19,380 bases of DNA from JAYVJM01 sp043769275 (GTDB taxonomy: Bacteria; Pseudomonadota; Gammaproteobacteria; Pseudomonadales; UBA7239): assembly GCA_043769275.1 (NCBI GenBank), contig JAYVJM010000094.1, positions 1 to 19,380 on the forward strand, written 5' to 3'. Shown piece by piece: positions 1 through 8,000 of the stretch (its first letter is position 1; each line of letters opens with the position of its first letter). The position numbers and the translations under genes are program-made. Below the pieces are notes generated by a model that saw nothing but the letters and a program-made list of their open reading frames with translations, did no database searches and was not told where the DNA came from.

Positions 1-2921
1 CAAGCGCCGCTCCTACGTACTACCAAGGTGTATGGACAATTCCTTGGGCGGGACTTGAACCCGCTAGCTTTGTTGCTGTTACTGCGAACTGTTGCGCCTT
101 CCGCCCCTAACAATAAGCCTCCATCATTGGGGTATACTGATGTCGTCGCATTGCTGGCCTTAACCGCACCATCCACACGAATGGCGTTGGAGTTAACGGC
201 GGTGGTATTCGAATACACAGCATCCGTCAAATAATACCGTGTGGTAGAAATAGCACCGGTTGCCGTCAACAGCGCGCCACTGGTGTGGTAAATGCTTAAG
301 TCAACACCCGTGGTTCCAGTGTAAAAATTATTGTAATTGGCTACTGATCCAAAGATGTTGGCGGGGGTTGTTGTTGTACTCGTTTTAAGCACTGCTATTT
401 TTGTGTAGGGCGAATTCGCGGTTAATACCGTGCCGGTGGTTTTTAGGAAATCGCTGGTGAAGGCGATGGACGGATTGAAGTTCGCATCGCTAGCGACCAA
501 TACTGGCTGGCTGGCGGCGGTGGGGTTGGTCACATTATTCACGTCATTGTATTGATTAGCCCAAGTAGAAACGGCCGTTGTGCCGGTGCCGGTGACGCCT
601 GCATCCGCTTTCGGCCAAAGCAAAAGATTGCCGGTTACACCACCGGGCGACTTGCTGGCGACATTCGTTCCTAACGTAAAGTATTGGCCAGAGCTAAGTG
701 ACACAGACACGTCGCCATTCACCAGCGGATATTCCGTTACGCCAGAGGCAAACGTTGGGCTTGTGCTCACCAACAAATGCGTCGCTTTTCTATTGCTGGT
801 GTGCAGCACAACGCTGCCGACAGTGTTGGTTTTTTGTACCTTCCACGTGCGCGCCATTTTGTAGGTGGTGGCGGTGCCGCTATAGGCTTTGTATTCCAAC
901 AGGCCGTTGTTATCACCCACCATTAAAGCCATCATATCCGCGTCAAACGTCGCGGCATTGGCAGCATTTGTCGCGGCAATAGCACCTAGGCCAATCTGAA
1001 TCACAGAATCATCACCCGCCGCTTGTGCCTGCTTCTGGTTCAAGGCAGAGGCATCGTCGCGGCCTATACCAAATACGCGATTTTGATAAGTGCTATTGCC
1101 CGTCCAAAACGTGGTGCCATTGCTGCTGATGTAATCAACCGGCGTAGTGGTAGTGCCTAAGGAAATACCGTACTTAATGGCTAGATACGTTTCTATTTTG
1201 TTCAGATTAGCGGCACTCAACGTGGCGTTAAACACCAGCGCTTCCGCAATGTTGCCATCAAAAAATGAGGCGGGGGTTGCGCCTGCGGCACCTATCATCA
1301 AGCCGCCGTCATCTGGGTACGCCGATGTCGTCCCGTTGCTGGCCTTAACCGCGCCATCCACACGAATGGCGTTGGAGTTGGCCGTTGTCGTATTGGAATA
1401 TACCGCAGCACCCAAATAATACTTGGCAGTAGAAATAGCACCCGTTGCCGTCAGCAGCGCGCCACTGGTATGGTAAATGCCTAGATCAGTGCCGGATGTT
1501 GCCGAGTAAAAATTATTGTAATTGGCTACTGATCCAAAGATGTTGGCGGGGGTTGCTGTGCTCGTTTTAAGCACTGCTATTTTTGTGTAGGGCGAATTCG
1601 CGGTTAATACGGTGCCAGTGGTTTTTAAGAAATCACTGGTGAAAGTGATAGACGGGTTAAAGTTTGCATCGCCAGCCACCAGTGTGGGCTGGCTGGCGGC
1701 TGTGGCGTTCGTCACATCATTGGCCGTGATGTACTGGTTCGCCCAAGCAGAAACCGCTGTTGTACCGCTTACCCCCGCATCGGCCTTCAACCAGAACTGA
1801 AGATTGCCGGTAACGCCACCCGGTGTAGCCGCCGCCACCCTTTTTGAACTGGCCAGTGTGAAAAACTGCCCGCTGCTTAAGGTAAGCGTGGCCAGACCGT
1901 CGACAATCGGCACTTCCGTGGTGGCGGTGGCAAACGTCGCATCGGTGGAAACCAATACATGGGTCGCAACATCGCTACTGGTTTGCAAGAGCACAGCCGC
2001 CACGGTGCCGGTTTTATGCACCTTCCATACCCGCGCCATTTTGTAGTTCGTGTTGGTGCCCGTATAAGTGCTGTAAAGCATTGAGCCGTTGTTATCACCC
2101 ACCAATAACGCGCTCAAATCCACACCAAAACCACCTGCATTGGCGGCGTTGCTGACTGCAATGGCGCCTACACCTAGCGTGACAATCGAATCTTTGCCAG
2201 TCGCTTTCGCCTGTTTCTGGTGCAGGCCAGAGGCATCATCACGCGCAACTCCAAACACGCGATTTTGATAAGTGGCGTTGCCGCTCCAAATGGTAGTCCC
2301 CGCACTATTGAGGTAATTAATGGTGCTGGCTGTGGTACCGAGCGTTAAACCGTATTTAATGGCCAAGTAACTGTCCACTTTCTGCCGCTCAGTGGCGGTG
2401 AGTACGCGGTCATATTCAATGGTTTCCGCAATGTTGCCTTGGTATTTATAAACACTATCTTTTGTAGCACCAATAAGTTCCGTGCTAATTAATGAAAAAT
2501 TAATGGTGTTGGTGGTGGTGCTCGCGGCTGTGCCGCCATCAAAGCCTAGCTTCCAATCATTGGCGGCTGCGTGCCCGTAAATAATATGATAAGCCTGCGA
2601 ATCAATAGGAATTTGCGCAATGGTGGTTACGCCGGTTATGCCGTCGTCAATTACACCTGTGGTTACATTAAAACCCAAACGGTCACTGCTACCGTGACTG
2701 GCGTACATATTGCCATTGCTCCACACCCAATGGTCGTGAGCCGCGCCGCCAAGCGCATAAGGGCCGCCGCTTGCGCTGCCGGCTGGGCGGGTGTTTTGTG
2801 TCACACTAAATAACGTTTGCGCTGTGTTGTCGGTAACAAAAGCTGCGCCGGTATTGGCTAAATAACTGCTGCCATTCAGTGACACGACGGCGTTGAAGTT
2901 AAGCCCACCGGTGGCCGTGCG
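1..2921 (-). CDS. Same giant repeat protein, downstream fragment, runs off the left edge
   Basis: Seen: after the frameshift near 2919-2922 the minus strand is open without any stop to base 1 (about 970 codons). It continues unit 2, then units 3 and 4, each opening with PGGVTGNL. Units 1-2 are one subtype (LKPD...GW-DSSP-NN); units 3-4 are another (KADAGV...AVS-WANQY...DVTN). There is no start codon with a ribosome site at the 5' end and no signal peptide, so I read this as the continuation of the 2899-4413 gene and not as a separate gene. The last about 30 codons (below base 97) no longer resemble the other units. The 3' end of the gene is outside the window. Composition is typical of exported proteins: rich in Ala, Thr, Asn, Ser and Gly, poor in Cys. 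Confidence 0.7.
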
Positions 2922-4413
2922 AAGTAACCTGCGGGCTGCCCGTTACACCGCTTAAGTTGTTAACCTTGGGGGAGGAGTCTTGCCAGCCGGTGCCATTCAT
3001 TAAGGTGCTATTGGCCGCGAGCGCATCGGGTTTTAGCCACAGCTCAAGATTACCAGTAACGCCGCCTGGTGCAGCAGTAGAGGGCGCTTGCGTACTGGCC
3101 AGCGTAAAAAACTGGCCGGTGGTAAACGTAACCGTGGCTTGCCCGTTCACAAAGGGCACCTCCGTTACACCACTGGCAAACGTGGCGTTGTTAGGCACCA
3201 ACACATGGGTTGCTTGGGTGTTACTGGTTGTCAATACCACAGCACCCACGGTGCCGGTTTTTTGCACTTTCCACACGCGCGCCATTTTGTAAGCGGTGGC
3301 TGTGCCGGTATAGGCACTGTAAAGCTGCGCGCCATTATCGTCACCGAACATCAAAGCACTTAAATCTGCGCCAAACACCGCCTTATTATCAGCATTGCTA
3401 GCGGCGATAGAGCCAAGCCCCATCTGAATAATGGATTCGTTACCGGTTTGTTTCTGGCTCAAGGCCGAAGCATCGTCACGGGCAATACCCAATACGCGAT
3501 TTTGGTAAGTAGCACTGCCTGTCCAGATAGTGATACCCGCACTGTTCAGGTAATTAACCACGCTGGCTGTAGTGCCAAGCGTTAAGCCGTATTTAACGGC
3601 CAAGTAGCTATCCACTTTCTGGCGCTCGGTAGCGGTCAGTACGCGATTATATTCTATTGTCTCGGCCACATTACCTTTGAAGAGGGCATTGGTGGCACTC
3701 GCACCGATATATTCGGTTCCACCTGCATTTAAAGCAAAGGAGGTTGTATTCGTGGTGGTGCTGGCCGCCGTTAACCCATCAAAACCAGTGGCCCAGTCGT
3801 TAGTCGCTGAACGGGTGTACAAAATATGGTATTTGTACGTATTAATCCCTGTTTGGGTGATGCTGGCCACGCCGGCTTTCACATCGATAATAGCGCCGGT
3901 ATCTGGCCTGAAACCTAAGCGGTCGTTGGTGCCGACACCGTTGTAATAATTATAATCGCTCCACACATAGTGAGAGCCGCGTGAACCGCTGCCGAAGTCA
4001 TAGGGGTGGTAGTTGTAATCGGTGGGTGATTGTGTGGTTACCGCCACAGAAAAAATTGTGGTGGCTGTGTTGTCGGTAACAAAGGCTGCGCCGATATTGG
4101 ACAAATAAGATGCGCCATCGAACAGCACATAGGGGTTGTAGTTCAAGCCCGTGCTGGCAGAGCCTGAAGTAACCAGCGGCATACCAACCACTTTGGCGAA
4201 GTTGTTGGCATTGGGCGACGAGTCCGTCCAGCCGGCACCATCCATAACGGGGCTATTGGCGATGAGTGTATCGGGCTTAAGCCATACCTCAAGGTTAGTA
4301 GTAACGCCGCCAGGGGCTGCGGCATGCGCTGCGTTTCCTGCGCACAAACCAATACTACCCACTAAGGCCGTATAAAATACCCGCCGCAAAACCAAACCAT
4401 CCATAACACGCAT
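2899..4413 (-). CDS. Giant secreted LamG-like/DUF8202-type repeat protein, N-terminal fragment (frameshifted)
   Basis: Seen: 504 residues. A signal peptide (Arg10/Arg11, a hydrophobic run, cleavage likely after AHA at 29-31) is followed by one full repeat unit (residues 34-448) and the start of a second. Each unit opens with PGGVT-NLE-WLKPD, a beta-rich jelly-roll-like stretch with SYLAVKYGLTLG at its end. The second half carries an RDDAS-QKQ motif and ends in GQFFTLAS. I recognise the layout as the concanavalin/LamG-like domain plus DUF8202-type domain of large bacterial surface proteins; no enzymatic residues are evident. The frame stops at TAA shortly after residue 497 (VTS), exactly where the next frame resumes the same repeat, so this is a broken gene and not a complete one. 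The ATG start is supported by an AAAGGA Shine-Dalgarno six bases upstream. Role (surface adhesion or carbohydrate binding) is inference. Divergent neighbour: glpE. Confidence 0.75.
   Translation of the reverse strand: MRVMDGLVLRRVFYTALVGSIGLCAGNAAHAAAPGGVTTNLEVWLKPDTLIANSPVMDGAGWTDSSPNANNFAKVVGMPLVTSGSASTGLNYNPYVLFDGASYLSNIGAAFVTDNTATTIFSVAVTTQSPTDYNYHPYDFGSGSRGSHYVWSDYNYYNGVGTNDRLGFRPDTGAIIDVKAGVASITQTGINTYKYHILYTRSATNDWATGFDGLTAASTTTNTTSFALNAGGTEYIGASATNALFKGNVAETIEYNRVLTATERQKVDSYLAVKYGLTLGTTASVVNYLNSAGITIWTGSATYQNRVLGIARDDASALSQKQTGNESIIQMGLGSIAASNADNKAVFGADLSALMFGDDNGAQLYSAYTGTATAYKMARVWKVQKTGTVGAVVLTTSNTQATHVLVPNNATFASGVTEVPFVNGQATVTFTTGQFFTLASTQAPSTAAPGGVTGNLELWLKPDALAANSTLMNGTGWQDSSPKVNNLSGVTGSPQVTSHGHRWA
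2919..2922 (-). other. Frameshift site in repeat unit 2
   Basis: Coding strand reads GTT ACT TCG C ACG GCC, where unit 1 has VTSGSASTGLN. Skipping one base, or restoring two lost bases (TCG GGC ACG), recovers VTS-(G)TATGGLNFN, which aligns with unit 1. The original frame ends at the TAA at 2899-2901. Removing one base gives unit 2 exactly 415 codons, as in unit 1, but other small indels between the units make that weak support. It could be a real mutation or a sequencing error. Confidence 0.75.
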
Positions 4414-4417
4414 TCCA

Positions 4418-4431
4418 ATCCTTTAGGATTA
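4418..4431 (-). promoter_or_regulatory. Inverted repeat overlapping the ribosome binding site of the repeat-protein gene
   Basis: Bases 4418-4431 form a perfect inverted repeat AATCCT-tt-AGGATT just upstream of the ATG at 4413. On the coding strand the AGGA Shine-Dalgarno lies in the 3' arm, so folding would hide it. The stem is short (five or six pairs), so a regulatory effect is only a possibility. Confidence 0.35.
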
Positions 4432-4460
4432 AGTTTAGTTGAAACTTTAATGTCTATCAA
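4432..4460 (-). promoter_or_regulatory. Candidate sigma-70 promoter for the repeat-protein gene
   Basis: On the minus strand TTGATA (4455-4460, 5/6 to the -35 consensus) is followed after 17 bases by TAAACT (4432-4437, 4/6 to the -10). It would start RNA only about a dozen bases before the ATG, leaving a very short leader with the ribosome site at its 5' end. Pattern match only. Confidence 0.3.
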
Positions 4461-4489
4461 AAACAAAGCGGCCTGCAGATCGAAAACGC

Positions 4490-4517
4490 TTGCATTCAAA
4501 ACAACGGCAGATTTAAT
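4490..4517 (+). promoter_or_regulatory. Weak candidate promoter for glpE
   Basis: TTGCAT (4490-4495, 3/6) and TTTAAT (4512-4517, 5/6) are separated by 16 bases in the divergent 146-base spacer between the repeat-protein gene and glpE. The -35 match is poor. A clear AAGGAG ribosome site follows at 4551-4556. Confidence 0.25.
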
Positions 4518-4559
4518 GCCAGTCGCCACAAAACAGCACCCCATTTTTAGAAGGAGAAA

Positions 4560-4874
4560 ATGATGAGCTTCACCCATATTTCAGCCGCCAAAGCCAAGCA
4601 AATGATAAGCGAGCGCGAAGTTACCGTAGTGGATATACGCGACCCAGAGGCCTATGCCACGGCACATATTGAGCATGCGCGGCTAGTCAATAACGGCAAT
4701 ATCGCGTCATTTGTACAAGAAGCCGACTTTTCTCTGCCGTTGTTGGTGTATTGCTACCACGGCAACAGCAGCCAAGGTGTCGCTGTTTTTTTTGCAGGAG
4801 AAGGGTTTAAGGAGGTTTACAGTCTCGATGGTGGATTTGATGCGTTTGCCGCTCTCAAAACAGCCATTGCGTGA
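4560..4874 (+). CDS. glpE: GlpE-type thiosulfate sulfurtransferase (single-domain rhodanese)
   Basis: Family role: cytoplasmic rhodanese that moves sulfane sulfur from thiosulfate to acceptors such as cyanide or thioredoxin through a cysteine persulfide. Seen: 104 residues (E. coli GlpE 108) with DIRDPEAYATAHI near the N terminus and the active-site loop CYHGNSS, catalytic Cys65, the signature that separates GlpE from other small rhodaneses. It ends in the YSLDGGFDAF helix found in GlpE. Two ATGs in a row (4560, 4563) follow AAGGAG; the first is five bases or fewer from it, so the second may be used equally well. It stands alone between two giant exported-protein genes on the other strand, with no glp genes nearby, so glycerol-related regulation is not supported here. 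Confidence 0.9.
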   Translation: MMSFTHISAAKAKQMISEREVTVVDIRDPEAYATAHIEHARLVNNGNIASFVQEADFSLPLLVYCYHGNSSQGVAVFFAGEGFKEVYSLDGGFDAFAALKTAIA

Positions 4875-4881
4875 AGAAACA

Positions 4882-4985
4882 CCTCGATACGCCGGCTGTG
4901 CGGGCTAGTCAGAGCGAACGGGCTTTCACCCAACTGGTGATTTCCGGTTCGTGCTGAGTAGCGCAGTTTTTTGCACGTATCGAAG
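4882..4985. repeat. REP-like long inverted repeat between converging genes
   Basis: Two inverted copies of a roughly 40-base sequence: 4882-4922 (begins CCTCGATACG, ends GAGCGAACGGG) and 4944-4985 (begins CCGGTTCGTGCTGAG, ends CGTATCGAAG). The arms pair at both ends, and the loop carries a further small stem TCACC/GGTGA (4926-4940). The core (TTCGATACG ... CTACTCAG.ACGAACGG) is the kind of extragenic palindrome scattered through many proteobacterial genomes. Lying between the 3' ends of glpE and the M4 gene, it may end transcription from both sides; there is no clean T-run. Confidence 0.7.
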
Positions 4986-5011
4986 CATGAACGAGGGCAG
5001 CCATTTTTCTA

Positions 5012-8000
5012 TCACGGCAGAGTGAAAGGCGCTGAAGGACTGCTCGCCGCGCCATTAACAACCCAAACCGCACCCGTTTTTCTCCAGCTTTTCGGTGCTT
5101 GGCCGCTAATTATAATGGGGCTTTTTGCGCCACTAGCTCCAATGAGTGCCTCTGGGGTTTTATCATCATTCACATCGCCTACAGCAATAGATCGACCGAA
5201 ATAATCCCCCGCTGCTGCGCCAACTGCCTGCCACAATAGGCTACCGTCTGTGCACGACAACGCCTGTACCCGTCCAGCAAACGCGCGCCGCCTTCCGCCA
5301 CCGATGGCATCGTGCCCACCAGAACCAACAAGCACGTAACTTTGGCCGTTTATGGCGCCTAAGCCGGCCAGCGATTCACCAAAATAATCGTGTGGTGCCG
5401 CGCCATACCAGCTTGTACAGGGAGTAGCAGAACTGTTATTACCTTGACCCAAACAGACGCGCACCTCACCCAAGTGGCGAGCGCGGCCTCTACTGGCCTT
5501 GGGGGCACCTATAGCAAAAGCGGGGATGCCACGATCGTCAACCACGCCCAACGCAGCAAGACTGCTGCCAAATTGATGGCCTAAACCGCTGCCAATAATC
5601 GCTGGCAGATAAGAAACTCCACCATAGACTGATACAGGGAAAACACTGCCGGAATCTTTACCATTGCTATCCGCCAACGGCGCGCTCACCAAAATGCTGC
5701 CTTGCCCATTACCGGTGATATCACCAATACCCAGCACTTTCGTCCCGAAAGCATCGCCTGTAGCCGGTGCAGGGTTGGGAACTGCAGCCACCAATGCACC
5801 ACTTGCCGCATTGTAGACGTAGGCAGCACCCGCATTGCGCACAGGCTTACCGTTCACGCGGGCAGTAGCCCCTGGTGCGCCCACCACAATATCAGCACTA
5901 ACATAACTTCCTGCGCCGATAACCGGCGTAACACTCGCAACCGATGTACCGAAGCGATCCCCCCTCGCTTTGCCATAAAATGCATTGATAAGCGTGTAGT
6001 TCGTGGGCACGCCATCCACGCGCTTTTGCTCTGGGAAAGAATAAGCAAACACTGCGCCGGATGCACTAGGGCTACCGACCAGAAGGTCATCTCTACCATC
6101 ACCGTTGATGTCTTTTGTTCCCGCCACATCAAAACCAAATAACGCACCATTACCTGCGCCGAAAAGTTGCCAGAGTAGCTCGCCTGTTTTTCCCGAAAAA
6201 ATCAGCACTGAACCCGTTCTGGCACCGCCTCTTTTCACATAGCGCGGCAGGCCAATAATGGTGTCGGAGAACCCACCGCCATCTATATCGGCTGAACTCA
6301 AAACGGAACCTACCGACTCAACATTGCGAACCGCAGCAGTGAGTAAATCTCGCGGCCTGTCAATGCTGGCGTGACGGATAAAACCTAGCCAACTGCCATC
6401 ATTTGGAAAAGGATCATGAGCATCTGTAATGAAATCAGCGTCGGTATCGGCTTGTTGTGGATCCGTGTGTTTTCTGTATTCTTCAATATTGTTCAACGTG
6501 TCATTATCAGGGTCAAAACCCGCGTCATTTATGCCGACAATCAGGCCATGCGCAACCTCCCAATGGTCATCCATATGGTCACGGTCTTTATCAACGGGCG
6601 GTTTTTGCATCACGCAACTCACGCCCACTTTTCTAAAGGCAAGCACAACAGCATCCGTGTTATATGCCCGATCAGCCGCCGCGTTTATTACGCCACAGGC
6701 AGCCGCGGCAAAGTTTGATTCCTGCAACAAATAGTGTGTGTCGGCATCATTAAAAACCTCAGATGCTTTGCGTGCATTCCAGCCACGGCTGGTAGCCAGC
6801 AAATAAAAAGCACGCCTGACTACGCCGCTGGCGTGGTATGCATCCATTTTTGTGTAATACCCTGCCGAATGCCCTATCGACTTGCGATCTCTGGCCGGAT
6901 TGCCGAAGTAACGCAGCCCGCCTCCGCCCTGTTCTTTGAGCCCAAATACCACCCAATTTGCCTTGCCGACGCTATTGAACTCGGCCGCCTCAGCCGCGAT
7001 ATCTGGCAAAGCTGCACGAACACCACCCGCCTCTCCCTTATAAAAAAGGTGGGGCAATACAGGTGTTGTCGCAATAATCGGTGGAGGCACCTTCTTAGCC
7101 CCACCCTTTCGCGGCGATTGTTTGGCAGGAGGCGTAGGCTCTGACCTAGCTGCTGGCCTCACCAGAAGACCAGAGGAATTGGGTCTAGCCTTTCCGGAAA
7201 TCACCGATACACCACCGGCCGCCTTCGCCGTATATTTTTTCCCGCCCATTCCAACAAAAGAAGCATCCAAGCCAGGGGCGCTGCTGATGATGTCAAGCAC
7301 GCCGTCATTGTTCACATCGGCCGCCACAATAGCCCAGCCAAATTTAGCACCCTGCGCTGTACCGTCCGCATGCCAATATTCTCCATCAACAAACATGCCG
7401 CTGGACACTGCCTGTACCCGCCCAGCATCAAGCAACGTGCCGCCGCCAGCACTATCTATAACTGGATAGCTGGAAAAGCCCGCAACCAGAGCAAATGTTT
7501 GATAGAAGGCCAAAGCCGAAACTGCGTAGACTCCGCCAAAGTTTTTTACTGCATTAACTCGGGAGCAAAGAGGTGTATAACTTTTACTAATAAAACAGAG
7601 GTACACCGAACCCTGCCCTACCACAGATGAATACGGAGGAGCACCAGGCGCACCAACGAGATACTCAACCTCATTTTTGTCTCTCAGCACAGGGTTACGG
7701 CCGGCAATACTTACACCAAAACGATCATTTTTTTTGAAACCGCTTAATTCTGGGAGAGTTAATATGCGTGTAAGCGGATCATCTCCAGCACCGATGTTGC
7801 GTACAAGAAACGAGGAAACAGTACCCGCCCTCATGCCTTTATCTCCCGTTGCATCTGGCGAACTGACCAACAAAAGATGCTGGCCTGCATTGCCCACAAT
7901 GCCACCGACAGCAGCTATTACTGTGCCAAAATGATCGCCCCTGTTATAACTGCGTAACGTAGCGACCGCCCCACTACTGCCATCCTGAAAAACATACACA

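Larger units (their letters stand above)
1..4314 (-). repeat. Four tandem coding repeat units of the giant secreted protein
   Basis: Units begin at the Pro codon of each PGGVT motif: unit 1 at 3070-4314 (1245 bp), unit 2 at 1824-3069 (1246 bp, contains the frameshift), unit 3 at 648-1823 (1176 bp) and unit 4 at 1-647 (cut). Units 3 and 4 share very recent-looking identity: 321-370 and 1506-1555 are an identical 50-base stretch. After a 3-base length difference, about 50 more bases match. Units 1 and 2 share longer protein motifs but have diverged more in DNA. The pattern indicates serial duplication of a subdomain pair within the gene. Confidence 0.8.

Noticed and set aside
48..64. Possible tRNA gene on the minus strand (T-arm-like GCGGG-TTCAAGT-CCCGC)
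   Set aside because: No matching acceptor 5' arm, D-arm or anticodon arm upstream, and no CCA after it; only the T-arm resemblance remains, reported as part of an edge anomaly.
1..4314. CRISPR or non-coding tandem array
   Set aside because: The period is about 1.2 kb, coding throughout and protein-level motifs are conserved, so it is a domain repeat.
5702..6142. Long plus-strand open frames opposite the M4 gene (also 9360-9854, 6734-7144, 8038-8412)
   Set aside because: Low-complexity Arg/Cys/His-rich translations with no recognisable motifs, wholly inside a gene with strong motif evidence on the other strand.
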